From: a virus
Strand: one strand, 5' to 3'
DNA: 39,621 nucleotides
Virus record (IMG/VR): IMGVR_UViG_3300004460_000357
Location: 1-39,621 of that record
This document shows, one piece after another, positions 16,696 through 25,123 of this stretch. The translations under genes and the position numbers were made by a program. Under the pieces are notes generated by a model that saw nothing but the letters and a program-made list of their open reading frames with translations, ran no database searches and was not told the DNA's origin. Positions within the stretch are counted from its first letter, which is position 1, and each line of letters starts with the position of its first letter.

Positions 16696-18604
16696 TAGCA
16701 TTACCATCAAGCCATTCTAGCTCCCTTAATTCACCTGGGCCTTCTACTTTGAAGCTTATATAAAAGCCGCGCTTTTTATCTTGCGGTATTTTTATTTCAT
16801 GCGAATCTGTCGTTGTTTTAGTATACACACCAATTTCAATACCGTCGATATACACAGTTAAAGTCACAGAACCTGTAGAATAAAATCGCACTGACGAGTA
16901 TACTTTTTGCTCTACTAAACCCGCACCTTCAAATTCAGGTGATACATAAGTCATAGGCAATGTTGCATCACTGCTTAGCAATTGATACAGCTGCCCGTTT
17001 TTATGCCCGTAAATATTATCGTTTGCAACAACTAAATAATCAACATCGTATTCAAACTGTTTAAAAATACCTCGATCAAAATCTAATGCTATAACGGATC
17101 CATCTGTTAGTTGCACTTGATATACTTGATCATATAATATAGCGTTTACTGAGCTATATAATTGCTTACCTAATTTGTCTCTAGAAATTACTTTTACGTC
17201 TGAACCATCAGAAGCACAAATGCCGTCTGTAGACAGCCATAAAGCGGTATCTTTTGTTTCTTGTATAGAATCGTGTGAAATGCAACCTTGATCATTGGCT
17301 AATATTTGTTGGGCAAACGCTGTAGGCCCTGTACCTGTAACTAAATATGTTTGATAGTAAGTGTGTATTAATAAGCCAATAGCAGTTTTGCTTATGCCAG
17401 TTAATGGCGCAGGAAAGTCTAAAAAGAATGACTCTGGCCAAGCATCAGGATTGCCAATTGGCGTAAACCTTAGCTTATCTGCTACTGCGCCGAATAACAT
17501 TGCATATGATTCAGTCAAGTATTTTAAACCTACTGGAGCTACTGCGTTTTCTGTGCTAGTCAGTATAGTACCAACTATATCAGTATCTATCACTGTATCT
17601 AAGTATGAAATTGTGCCGTTATTAATAGTTGTGACTAGTGAAAATACTGTTAAATTACCGCCTATTCTATAAATACGTATCTTGTCTACTTGTGGATCGC
17701 TACTAGCAGGAATAGCTGTTATTTGCACTTCACCATTTATTACTTCTACTTCGTTAGACAATAACGGCGTCGACTCTGCACCTGTTCTTGAGCTATAATA
17801 AGTAATAGCGTATTGCAAAGTGCCAGTTATTTTTTCTTCTTCTTCTAACTCATCGTTAGCAGAAATGTCATACGTGTTATCAATTACGGTAGTTGCAGCA
17901 GTTTGATAATCACTAGTTAAAGCTTTCCAAGCACTATCGAAGTAACGATAAACACGAACTAAGTCTGCGTTTGTGTCTTCAAAAGTCAGCTCTACTTGAT
18001 TTTCACCTGTTTGTACTATGCGACCATGAAATGTAGCATAGCGTAAACCAGCTTGACTAGTACTTGAAACATTGGTAGGTCTGCCGCCTCTAGTAACTGG
18101 TTTTAAAGTAACTTCTTCTACAGGTACCTTAAAATAAGAATAAGAAACAAAACCTGTTGTAGATGATTTATTTACTACTTTATACTTATACGCGCCTTCT
18201 AATAAATCTGAAGCCCCATCAAAGCTTGGTGTTAACGTTATTCTTTCAATTGACTCTGGTGCTGACGCAGCGATAGCAACAAGCGTACCTGTTGGCGGTG
18301 TTATACCTAGTTGGTATTCAATACCTGTCAATATTTTAACCGGTGCATTTATCCGATCTGCTTTGTATAGTATTTCTTTGTACTCAAGAAAATCTGCTGG
18401 TGAACTATCAGAATACCACACTTGATCTGTTACTGAAAAATAGCTATACCTATTAATTGATGCAACAGAAAGTACTTTGTCTTTTATTGGTGTAAGCACA
18501 GCTGTGTCGGAATCAACATTAGTATACTGCCGAGCTTCATTGTCAGCGATCAACTGGGCGTCTACTCGTGTACTTAACCCGCCATTAAAAGCTTTAATAC
18601 GCAT
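16688..18604 (-). CDS. Tail hub/tubular protein (P22 gp10-like or T7 gp12-like)
   Basis: The 638-residue protein opens with IKAFNGGLSTRVDAQLIADNEARQYTNVD, a form common to tail hub/stabilisation proteins that open with a short FxGGLxxxxxxxxIxxxxa motif. The body is beta-rich with fibronectin-like repeats (IRIYRIGG near residue 305) and a propeller-like region (LWLSTDGICASDG near 455), typical of nozzle proteins that close the tail tube. It starts exactly where the adaptor gene stops (1-nt overlap) and is followed by the small helical protein. Confidence 0.75.
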   Translation of the reverse strand: MRIKAFNGGLSTRVDAQLIADNEARQYTNVDSDTAVLTPIKDKVLSVASINRYSYFSVTDQVWYSDSSPADFLEYKEILYKADRINAPVKILTGIEYQLGITPPTGTLVAIAASAPESIERITLTPSFDGASDLLEGAYKYKVVNKSSTTGFVSYSYFKVPVEEVTLKPVTRGGRPTNVSSTSQAGLRYATFHGRIVQTGENQVELTFEDTNADLVRVYRYFDSAWKALTSDYQTAATTVIDNTYDISANDELEEEEKITGTLQYAITYYSSRTGAESTPLLSNEVEVINGEVQITAIPASSDPQVDKIRIYRIGGNLTVFSLVTTINNGTISYLDTVIDTDIVGTILTSTENAVAPVGLKYLTESYAMLFGAVADKLRFTPIGNPDAWPESFFLDFPAPLTGISKTAIGLLIHTYYQTYLVTGTGPTAFAQQILANDQGCISHDSIQETKDTALWLSTDGICASDGSDVKVISRDKLGKQLYSSVNAILYDQVYQVQLTDGSVIALDFDRGIFKQFEYDVDYLVVANDNIYGHKNGQLYQLLSSDATLPMTYVSPEFEGAGLVEQKVYSSVRFYSTGSVTLTVYIDGIEIGVYTKTTTDSHEIKIPQDKKRGFYISFKVEGPGELRELEWLDGNANG

Positions 18605-19422
18605 TAGCCCATACCTCTGTATTCAGAAGTATTATTATGTGCTATTGTAGTGTTTGCTTGCTTGCCTACTGCTTTTAAATCAATTAACTCGTTTTGATAC
18701 AATATAAGCTCTTCATTACCCATAGCTCTATTCTGCGCATCTATGTCATCGCGTAAAGCAGTACCGCTAATATACTTAACTAACGCTGTATCAAAAGCGT
18801 CGGGAATTTCTGGATCGTCTAAAACAGATGTAACAGCTACCGGCCTTCTCACGTATTCTGCAACTAAATAGCTACCTTCTGCACCACCTACAATAATACC
18901 AAAAGGTGCAATTGTTTCATCTATTAATTCAGTGTCATAAATTGATGCAGTGGTGCCAAAAGCAGAATCCACTGTATAGCCAGTTAAAGCATCAGTAACG
19001 CCAAACATAGACGGATCAGCTTCATAAGTGTCATACAAGTTGTCAATAAACGGTCTTGGATAAACTCGTAGTGTTCTAGAATCTTGTCGATCTGTAATAA
19101 CAACAGTTGGTTCACCGGTCGTAGTGTGTAGTCGCCAGTCTGAACCGTAGATACGCTCCATTTGCTGCGCCATGTAAATTTCTAACGGCTTTTGAGCAAA
19201 TAAAGCGTCTTTTAATTTGATAAAATCTTCGGGTAGTACATATGTATACTGACCTTTAATTATAGTTATAGCCGCAGTTTTTTTAAACAGCTCTGCTTTT
19301 TTGGCTATATCGTATTGGCCTTCATTTAAGCGTCGAATTAAAGATTTAACAGTCCAGCGAGTTCCATTAGAATCGCCTAGTGTATCTCTAACTCTTGTTA
19401 TTATGTCTTCTACTCTACTCAT
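18604..19422 (-). CDS. Head-tail adaptor protein (P22 gp4/T7 gp11-like)
   Basis: The 272-residue protein has the connector pattern: MSRVEDIITRVRDTLGDSNGTRWT, then LIRRLNEGQYDIAKKAELFKK, GQYTYVLPEDFIKLKDAL and RTLRVYPRPF, followed by ALVKYISGTALRDD and a C-terminal helix. Such proteins sit between the portal and the tail hub. The start codon has no clear Shine-Dalgarno; a GC-rich hairpin (19429-19452) ends 6 nt upstream of the ATG, so its translation or the level of its mRNA may be set by that hairpin. Confidence 0.75.
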   Translation of the reverse strand: MSRVEDIITRVRDTLGDSNGTRWTVKSLIRRLNEGQYDIAKKAELFKKTAAITIIKGQYTYVLPEDFIKLKDALFAQKPLEIYMAQQMERIYGSDWRLHTTTGEPTVVITDRQDSRTLRVYPRPFIDNLYDTYEADPSMFGVTDALTGYTVDSAFGTTASIYDTELIDETIAPFGIIVGGAEGSYLVAEYVRRPVAVTSVLDDPEIPDAFDTALVKYISGTALRDDIDAQNRAMGNEELILYQNELIDLKAVGKQANTTIAHNNTSEYRGMG

Positions 19423-19428
19423 ATAAAT

Positions 19429-19452
19429 AGCAAGCCCTTTTCAGGGCCTGCT
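19429..19452 (-). terminator. Hairpin between the capsid-associated gene and the adaptor gene (attenuator-like)
   Basis: On the minus strand AGCAGGCCCT and AGGGCTTGCT form a 10-bp stem with one mismatch, closed by a GAAA tetraloop. It is followed by ATTTAT rather than a proper T-run, so full termination is doubtful. It lies between highly expressed capsid genes and the head-tail genes, where phages commonly reduce transcript level. It could alternatively protect the upstream mRNA from 3' decay. Confidence 0.55.
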
Positions 19453-19459
19453 CCGCAGA

Positions 19460-19921
19460 TTAAGCAGTTTCAGAGAAGTTAGTAACTTCGCCAGTAGCTT
19501 TTTCATGCTCAACATACTCAATTACTAATAGCACTTTACCTGCAGTAGGTGCAGTACCAGCATAAGTAGGTTGATAAGTAACAACACCAGAAGTTGTTTT
19601 TAACTGAGGCACAACAGCGTTAGTACCACCACTTAGCGCAGTATTAGCCGCTGAAGTAAGATCACCGCCGTCAATAAGCGTGTCACCTCCAGCAAAACCA
19701 ACATTAGCTACGGCAGAAGTACCTGCATTGTTAGCAGTTAAAACAAGCATTTCTGCTTTTGTCACATAAGCTTCTTCAGGAAGTGTAAATAGTTCGTAGT
19801 CATCGCCTGAAGTAGTTAGATCAAAGTCAGACGTGTCTGCTAAATCTAATACTGCAGTGAAGACACAAACACCACGCTTCTTATGAAAACCAAGTTTACG
19901 AGTTAAATTTTGTGTGGCCAT
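19460..19921 (-). CDS. Capsid-associated (possible decoration) protein
   Basis: The 153-residue protein is rich in Ala, Gly, Thr and Val, predicted beta-rich, with a short basic N terminus (TRKLGFHKKRGVCVF) and an acidic C terminus. It follows the major capsid gene by 14 nt and precedes a hairpin, so it is probably co-expressed with the capsid protein at high level. Proteins in this place in related phages are head decoration or head fibre proteins. The call is from position and composition. Confidence 0.6.
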   Translation of the reverse strand: MATQNLTRKLGFHKKRGVCVFTAVLDLADTSDFDLTTSGDDYELFTLPEEAYVTKAEMLVLTANNAGTSAVANVGFAGGDTLIDGGDLTSAANTALSGGTNAVVPQLKTTSGVVTYQPTYAGTAPTAGKVLLVIEYVEHEKATGEVTNFSETA

Positions 19922-19935
19922 TATTCAACTCCTCC

Positions 19936-21069
19936 TTATTGTACTTCTACGTCAACAGCAACAACACCATAATCGAGCGAAGCAATTTTCGCACTCTTAT
20001 AATCACTATTTTCAGCAGTAAGGTTACATTTCTGCGTATTCATCCAGAACTCAACAGCAGATTCAGAAGTAATTCCAAAATCTTGAGATTCTTGATATTT
20101 GTAATCAGGCATTTTACCAAATGCTGATTGCAACGCACCGGCTCCCAAGATCAATCCACGGGAGTGAAGATTTGCACTAGCGTAGTCAAAAGAAGCTTGA
20201 CCAGTCCATGCAGCAGACGCAGGGTTTGCACCTGAGTACTGACGTAAACCAGCAATCTCAATTTCTGAATCATCCAAGCCCCAACCAACAGTTGAGCCAG
20301 AAGTGTCACCAAAGAATTGAGAAGCTTCAACAATTAATAGCGCACCAAGCTTACCGATGACACCTTTAATATTGCGGTTTTGATCGCCTCGAACATCACC
20401 AGAACGAACAATAGTTTGATAGCCAGCAGTGTCAGCTCGTAAAAGATTAGCCATGGCCGAATCAATTACGAATAACCAACAAGGTTGATCACCATTAACC
20501 ATATAAGGGTCTGGAGGACGACGAACAGCGCCAGTTGAAAAACCATTTGAAGTACGCAAAATCTTTTCGATGTCCAAAAGGTCATCAAAAGTAAACGTAG
20601 TACCCAAATCGATTACGTGCGAAGGAGTTTGACCTAGTGTGCCTTGAGCAGCATCAAACAAAGCCTGATCCTTAAAGCGAATAAATTGGTCGCCCAATTT
20701 GCTTCGTGAATCGCTATGTTGATTAATACCCAAATCACCAATGTCAACACCGTCAAATTCATCACCATTGTCTACTACTAGACGGTAACGATCAACTGTG
20801 ATTTTATCGGAGAATTTACGCTTAACTTGGCCTTTGCCATAAGCGGTGTCTTTGTTTTTGATTGCTTTACCAGTAGTATTACCAGAATAGTCAAAAACAA
20901 CTGTGTGACCTTCTGCGGCGTTAGAATTGTTTACTTGGTAAACAATGGCATCTTTACTAGAACCTGTCATAGGTGCCCAGAAAGATTTCGCGGCAGCTTG
21001 TATTAAGCCTTCACGCATCCACTTCTTACGCTTCAGGTCTGATGTCAATGGGACAACAGCTGTAGCCAT
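19936..21069 (-). CDS. Major capsid protein, N4 gp56-like
   Basis: The 377-residue protein matches the N4 gp56/DUF4043 major capsid family: KRKKWMREGLIQAAAKSFWAP near the N terminus, VVFDYSG (usually VxFxL), a KRKFSDKITVDRYRLVVDNG segment, and LGDQFIRFKDQALFDAAQG near residue 130. Length is close to the family norm. A strong ribosome-binding site (GAGGA) precedes the ATG, and a structured 5' leader lies upstream (21114-21203). It forms the HK97-fold shell. It follows the scaffold, Gp49 and RyR genes in the late operon. Confidence 0.88.
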   Translation of the reverse strand: MATAVVPLTSDLKRKKWMREGLIQAAAKSFWAPMTGSSKDAIVYQVNNSNAAEGHTVVFDYSGNTTGKAIKNKDTAYGKGQVKRKFSDKITVDRYRLVVDNGDEFDGVDIGDLGINQHSDSRSKLGDQFIRFKDQALFDAAQGTLGQTPSHVIDLGTTFTFDDLLDIEKILRTSNGFSTGAVRRPPDPYMVNGDQPCWLFVIDSAMANLLRADTAGYQTIVRSGDVRGDQNRNIKGVIGKLGALLIVEASQFFGDTSGSTVGWGLDDSEIEIAGLRQYSGANPASAAWTGQASFDYASANLHSRGLILGAGALQSAFGKMPDYKYQESQDFGITSESAVEFWMNTQKCNLTAENSDYKSAKIASLDYGVVAVDVEVQ

Positions 21070-21113
21070 GAGAGTTTCCTCTAAATAGTTTAATAAATTA
21101 CTTACTAAGCCAC

Positions 21114-21203
21114 TTAGAATTCCAGTTTACTGATTACTCGACGGTAAGTAAGCTGTTAATCAAGTTAGCTTTAAATACGGCGTCGAGTATCAGAATTGGA
21201 GTA
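21114..21203 (-). promoter_or_regulatory. Structured 5' leader of the major capsid gene
   Basis: The 188-bp gap upstream of the capsid gene contains CTGATTACTCGACG (21130-21143) opposite CGTCGAGTATCAG (21181-21193): a 13-bp stem with one bulged base. Inside it, AAGCT and AGCTT pair again, and outside it GAATT and AATTC can extend the stem. On the minus strand an AT-rich TATTAT box lies upstream of the structure near 21215-21225, so a promoter followed by a stabilised leader is likely. The -35 match is poor. Confidence 0.55.
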
Positions 21204-21257
21204 CTCATATGCACTTAAATATAATATGCTAAATCTAATAAAAAGTACACTTTAAAT

Positions 21258-21593
21258 TTAATAATTATTGCAACTTACTATAACTGCTTTAAACAAGTAG
21301 TCTTTAACTTGCTGCTCTTGCGGTAAATTACAATAAGGCACAAAACAAGGGTGTTGTTTTAAAGCTTCATTTTTAACTTCGCCATAAGTCCATCCGTCTA
21401 GTTCTTTTTGCCTTAACCAACTATTGTGGCTTTCTTCTGGCGTGGCATCACTAGCCAAATGAAATTGCACTCCGGCAATAGCGCTATCTTTTTGCCGCTG
21501 TGGCGCTATTTCCCACGCTACTTGCGAATAATCGCCAAGACTGGCACAATAGGCTCTGTTTACTTCATGCGCTATTGCTGCTGTTTTAACTAC
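21258..21593 (-). CDS. RyR-domain protein; 5' half lacks a standard start codon
   Basis: The frame encodes a full phage-type RyR domain: IAHEVNRAYC, then AWEIAPQRQKDSAIAGVQFHLA, then SHNSWLRQKELDGWTYGEVK, KQHPCFVPYCNLPQEQQVKDYLFKAV. RyR repeats occur in many phage genomes next to Gp49-family genes, as here; the function is unknown. Only a GTG at 21470 is a standard start, and it would discard the conserved first third. Upstream, the frame is open to 21611 and overlaps the Gp49 gene end, but contains no ATG, GTG or TTG. Use of ATA at 21575, a minus-1 slip at CTT-TTG-TAG (Gp49 stop) or a sequence error are options. Coordinates give the conserved extent. Confidence 0.7.
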   Translation of the reverse strand, partial: VVKTAAIAHEVNRAYCASLGDYSQVAWEIAPQRQKDSAIAGVQFHLASDATPEESHNSWLRQKELDGWTYGEVKNEALKQHPCFVPYCNLPQEQQVKDYLFKAVIVSCNNY

Positions 21594-21889
21594 AAAAGTT
21601 GAAAGTTTTCTTTTAGCAAGTATCCTTCAAGCAACCAAATTTTATTACGCGCATTTTCTAAAGCAATTTTTTGGCCTATTTCTATATCGAAATTTTCTGG
21701 GCTTGCACAAGCACTTTCGCCAATTACAGTAAAACCGTTCTTTAGTGTCAAACAGCAAACCGTTGTTTGTGTATCTTCAAAAATATGATACTGCCTTTTA
21801 ATAATGCATTTATCAATATAATCGGGCGTAAGACGAGGCGCAGTCAAACCTTTTTCTTTAATTTCATTTTCAATGTTTTGTTCACTCAT
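21590..21889 (-). CDS. Gp49-family phage protein (PF13876-like)
   Basis: The 99-residue protein has the family signature: TPDYIDKCIIKRQYHIF, TTVCCLTLKNGFTVIGESAC, ASPENFDIEIGQKIALENARNKIW and LLEGYLL. These proteins are widespread in tailed phages and have no known function. Its ATG overlaps the scaffold stop (TAATG), so the two are coupled. The 3' end overlaps the open frame of the RyR gene. Confidence 0.85.
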   Translation of the reverse strand: MSEQNIENEIKEKGLTAPRLTPDYIDKCIIKRQYHIFEDTQTTVCCLTLKNGFTVIGESACASPENFDIEIGQKIALENARNKIWLLEGYLLKENFQLL

Positions 21890-22620
21890 TAGTATGTCTC
21901 CTTAACATAAGACTGAACTGCATCACCAGTTTGAGCTTCTTTAGAAGGTTCTTTACCTCCTGGAAGCTTATTCATACTTTTGGGGATGTCTGGATTGTCA
22001 TCTGCACCTTTGACTTTAACATTAGGCGTTAAAAACTTTTCAGCAGCTTCTAAAAACTCGTCAAAAGTCCATTTATCTTCACTAAGCTTTTTAGTATACG
22101 AAGCAGGTAACTGATTTTCCATAACGTCATCATTAAGCTCTATACCCGTGCGTTCTGTAAATTCCTGATACGCCGTCGTTCTAACTTCTGCTTCGCTTGC
22201 TTTTTTACCTTTAGTTTGAAACTCAGTGATTTTTTCTTCCTGCAATTTTTTCGCCGTGCTTTCATGCTCGTTGATTTTTTCACGCCAAGCCTCAGGATCA
22301 GAAGTTTTTAAATCATCAAGTTCTTCGCGCTCTTCGTTAGTTAGATGCATAGTAGCATTTTTAACTACATGAGAAGTTAACTCGGTGTTAACTGTTTCTA
22401 ACTCTTTTACACGCTGTCTAGCTTTAGTATAACCGCCTTGTGTATCTCGATAACGCTTTTCAGCTTTAGCTGCATACACAATAGCTTCTGGTAAGTCGGC
22501 CAGCGTTTCTTCTGGTATGTCCCATTTACCTTCTTCTGTTTGTACCATAGCCGATACAACCGCATTAACTTGCTCTTGTACGCTAGGTGTGTTATCGTTA
22601 GTTTCTTTTTCTTCACTCAT
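21889..22620 (-). CDS. Capsid scaffolding protein
   Basis: The 243-residue protein is highly charged and helical, with Glu/Lys-rich coiled-coil stretches (KAEKRYRDTQGGYTKARQR; NEREELDDLKTSDPEAWREK) and a Lys/Gly/Asp-rich C terminus, as expected of a scaffold. It lies shortly upstream of the major capsid gene. The ATG at 22620 is preceded by GGAG at 9 nt spacing; the TTG at 22635 would include that Shine-Dalgarno in the coding region, so 22620 is preferred. It is the first gene of the late leftward operon. Confidence 0.78.
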   Translation of the reverse strand: MSEEKETNDNTPSVQEQVNAVVSAMVQTEEGKWDIPEETLADLPEAIVYAAKAEKRYRDTQGGYTKARQRVKELETVNTELTSHVVKNATMHLTNEEREELDDLKTSDPEAWREKINEHESTAKKLQEEKITEFQTKGKKASEAEVRTTAYQEFTERTGIELNDDVMENQLPASYTKKLSEDKWTFDEFLEAAEKFLTPNVKVKGADDNPDIPKSMNKLPGGKEPSKEAQTGDAVQSYVKETY

Positions 22621-22686
22621 TTTTAGTTGCTCCAAATTAAACGAAAACGAATACCATATAAGGTTCTTCCATTATGTATAAAAAGG

Positions 22687-22699
22687 TGTACAAAGTACA
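22687..22699. promoter_or_regulatory. Palindrome TGTAC-AAA-GTACA in the divergent late/terminase promoter region
   Basis: A perfect 5-bp inverted repeat with a 3-bp centre. On the minus strand it overlaps the region just upstream of a CATAAT box (22670-22675) that could serve the scaffold/capsid operon, with TTGTAC 18 bp upstream of it. The palindrome is a candidate operator for control of the late operon. Confidence 0.5.
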
Positions 22700-22715
22700 A
22701 TAATTTTATTAAAAT

Positions 22716-22740
22716 ATAGTAAATGAAACTAATTTACTAT
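22716..22740. promoter_or_regulatory. Perfect 9-bp inverted repeat, candidate RHH operator
   Basis: ATAGTAAAT (22716-22724) and ATTTACTAT (22732-22740) are exact reverse complements with a 7-bp spacer. The site lies 16 bp before the ribbon-helix-helix gene and between divergent operons. RHH repressors usually bind such symmetric sites near their own promoter, so autoregulation is likely. No good -35 box is seen for the rightward promoter; the right arm contains TACTAT/TATTAT -10-like sequence. Confidence 0.6.
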
Positions 22741-22756
22741 TATTGCGAGACTAGTG

Positions 22757-22933
22757 ATGAACAAGACACACTCTTTCTCTACTAAAAATCAGACGGATTT
22801 TGATTTTATAGAGCGAATGAAAATTGAAGCTAGACGAACTGGCAGAAACTTTAGCTGGGTTTGTATACAAGCCTTAAAAGAATACAAAGCTAATAAGGAT
22901 CAAACCAGTGGCGAATCTAACCGAAAAAACTAA
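22757..22933 (+). CDS. Small ribbon-helix-helix-like regulator
   Basis: The 58-residue protein has an N-terminal segment MNKTHSFSTKNQTDFD that could form the DNA-contacting strand, then FIERMKIEARRTGRNFSWVCIQALKEYK, which matches the two-helix pattern of Arc/CopG proteins (turn at TGRNFS). It overlaps the small terminase start by 26 nt, so it leads the terminase operon. Perfect palindromes lie directly upstream. It may regulate terminase and the divergent capsid operon, coordinating packaging with head assembly. The fold call is by pattern; the protein is below the usual length cut-off of gene callers. Confidence 0.65.
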   Translation: MNKTHSFSTKNQTDFDFIERMKIEARRTGRNFSWVCIQALKEYKANKDQTSGESNRKN

Positions 22934-23417
22934 GCTAATAGCTCTAGCGCATTTAAAAGTTGGTAAAAAGCCTAAAGAAGTTGCTGACTTGCTAGACATG
23001 TCTTATGCACAAGCTTTAAAGCTAAATAAAGAATTAGCTAAAGCTGAGCAGCAAGATAACTTACAAGAACTATTTAACTTAGATGAAGCAGCGCTAGAAA
23101 CTTTGTTTGAAAAAGTGCAAACTGAATTAACAGAGCCAATGCAAGCGTTAACCGGCGAAGTTCTTTCAGTTGATGAGTCTATTTCACAGCTAAGTAAATC
23201 TGTTGAAGGCTTAGGCATACTTGAAAAAGAAATGCAAGATGCTGCTATTGTTTTAGTTAAAAAGATTACAGTGCAAGCAACTACGTCAACTACTACAGAT
23301 ACTATTTTAGTACTAGCCGAAGCGTTAGCTAAATTGCAAGGCGCATTCTTTGCTAAAGGTACTAATGTGCAAGTAAACAATATTAACGGATCATTTGAGA
23401 AATACTTACGTGACTGA
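22908..23417 (+). CDS. terS: Terminase small subunit
   Basis: The 169-residue protein starts at GTG with AAGGAT upstream. It has an N-terminal helix-turn-helix (LIALAHLKVGKKPKEVADLLDMSYAQALKLNKEL), a central helical region with Glu/Gln repeats for oligomerisation, and a C-terminal segment (GAFFAKGTNVQVNNINGSF) found at the end of other small terminases. It recognises phage DNA and presents it to the large subunit, whose gene overlaps its 3' end. Confidence 0.85.
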   Translation: MANLTEKTKLIALAHLKVGKKPKEVADLLDMSYAQALKLNKELAKAEQQDNLQELFNLDEAALETLFEKVQTELTEPMQALTGEVLSVDESISQLSKSVEGLGILEKEMQDAAIVLVKKITVQATTSTTTDTILVLAEALAKLQGAFFAKGTNVQVNNINGSFEKYLRD

Positions 23418-25026
23418 TTTAGCTATTACAGAAAAAGAGTTTTTGCAATGGTTTCCTAAACACGAGTATGTCTGGGAACTACTAAATACCTCACCGCGTA
23501 CTGAAGGTGAATTAGTAACTAAATATTTACCTTCTAAGCTGTGGCGATTAAACAATCTTTACAGTATCATTGATAAATATGGCGAACCTTGCATATTTAA
23601 AATGAACAGAGCACAATTCTATGTTTATAGCCATTTGTTTCTTCATCCTCGCCTTATTGTTCTTAAATCTCGCCAGCAGGGTATCTCCACCCTTTTTCTT
23701 GTTTCTTATAGTGATGATAGTCTTTTTTACAGTAATTTTAACTGTGGCTTAATGGCACAAGATAAAGAAGCTGCATCGTTACTATTAGAGCGAACTAAGT
23801 ATTTATGGGATCAGTTTGATCCACAAATTAAAGAGTTCGTTAATCGCAAGTTAACAAAGGATAATGCCAGTGAACTTGCTTTTAATAACAATAGTAGTCT
23901 TTTTATTCGAACCTCCTTTCGGTCTGCTACTCTTCACCGTTTGCACATATCAGAGCTAGGTAAAATTGCCAATAAATTCCCTGATCGTGCAAAAGAAACT
24001 AAGACAGGTACTTTGCAAGCTCTTGCTCCTGGCAACATTGGTGTGGTGGAGAGTACAGCTGAAGGCGCAAACATGTTTAAGACAATGTGGGATGCGGCTA
24101 TAGCGCATTCTACCAAAGGTAACCTTGCAGCTAAAGATTTCATGCCTGTGTTCTTGCCTTGGCTTGATGATCCTGACTGTGTTGAATTCGAGCAGCAGTA
24201 TATAGACAACAATGCAGCTAACTACTTTTCTAAGCTTGAACAAGATACCGGTCGCATATTATTGCCAGAACAAAAGAACTTTTGGATAGCGCAAGAGCGA
24301 GAGCTAGAAGGTGACATTCACCAAGAGTATCCAGCTACACCAGCAGAAGCCTTTGCTGCAGCTAAAGACGGTACGTATTGGGCACGTAAATATTTAGAGC
24401 AAATAATTAGAGGTTCACGTAAAGTACTTGACTTGTATGATCCTAACCTTGACGTATACTGCGTTATGGACCTTGGTCGCAATGACTATATGGTTTTGCT
24501 TTTTTTTCAAGTGTACCGAAATTCAATTCGTATAATACATAGCTATCATAATTCAGGTGAAGGCCTAAAACACTACGCAACTAAGTTGACTGAATTCAAA
24601 ACTAAGTATGATTGGTCACTTAAAGAAATTGGATTGCCGCATGATGCTGTAGTAGTAGATTTAAGCGAAGAAGGACAGCGTTCACGTAAAGACATACTAC
24701 ACGATTACGGCGTAACTAACACTATTGTGCTGGAAAAACAGGGCGTGCTTGCGGGGGTGGAATCAGTTAGAGAAGCTCTACCGTACATGTGGATAGACAA
24801 GAGTTGCGATTACATAGATCAATGTTTTATGAACTACACAAAAGAATGGAACGATACGCTAAATACATGGAAAGATTCACCAAGAAAAAACGAATATGCA
24901 CATGGTGCTGATACTGTTAGGTATATGATTCAGTACTGTCACAGACATCTTCACTTTTCCTTTACATCTCAGAACACCAAAAAGTCTCCTCGTACTAGAT
25001 CACAGGCAAATGGCATAGCTATTTAA
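23395..25026 (+). CDS. terL: Terminase large subunit
   Basis: The 543-residue packaging motor has an N-terminal ATPase with a variant Walker A, LKSRQQGIST (near residue 90), and a Walker B-type LHISELG region (near 180) then VVESTAEG (coupling motif, near 220). The C-terminal RNase H-fold nuclease begins at VMDLGRNDYMVLLFF (near 359) with further acidic residues in DAVVVDLSEEG and EYAHGADTVRY. The given start is TTG at 23395; GTG at 23410 is equally possible, and both overlap the small subunit gene. The gene lies on the strand opposite to the rest of the structural genes. Confidence 0.9.
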   Translation: MRNTYVTDLAITEKEFLQWFPKHEYVWELLNTSPRTEGELVTKYLPSKLWRLNNLYSIIDKYGEPCIFKMNRAQFYVYSHLFLHPRLIVLKSRQQGISTLFLVSYSDDSLFYSNFNCGLMAQDKEAASLLLERTKYLWDQFDPQIKEFVNRKLTKDNASELAFNNNSSLFIRTSFRSATLHRLHISELGKIANKFPDRAKETKTGTLQALAPGNIGVVESTAEGANMFKTMWDAAIAHSTKGNLAAKDFMPVFLPWLDDPDCVEFEQQYIDNNAANYFSKLEQDTGRILLPEQKNFWIAQERELEGDIHQEYPATPAEAFAAAKDGTYWARKYLEQIIRGSRKVLDLYDPNLDVYCVMDLGRNDYMVLLFFQVYRNSIRIIHSYHNSGEGLKHYATKLTEFKTKYDWSLKEIGLPHDAVVVDLSEEGQRSRKDILHDYGVTNTIVLEKQGVLAGVESVREALPYMWIDKSCDYIDQCFMNYTKEWNDTLNTWKDSPRKNEYAHGADTVRYMIQYCHRHLHFSFTSQNTKKSPRTRSQANGIAI

Positions 25027-25123
25027 TAAATTTATTGTATTACTACGGCAGTCATTTATGAGCCAAATATGCATAGTTTAATAAATTTATTGTATTACTA
25101 TAGCAGTCATTTATAAGCCAAAT
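25022..25123 (+). repeat. Two 47-bp direct repeats after terL
   Basis: Copies at 25022-25068 and 25077-25123 differ at only three or so positions and lie 55 bp apart. Each begins with the perfect palindrome AATAAATTTATT and ends AGCCAAAT. The first copy contains the terL stop codon. They begin the 1.6-kb low-coding region and may belong to an origin, an end-processing site or a transcription-end region. Confidence 0.75.

Noticed and set aside
22621-22635. TTG start for the scaffold gene, five residues longer
   Set aside because: The extra codons contain the GGAG ribosome-binding site of the ATG at 22620.
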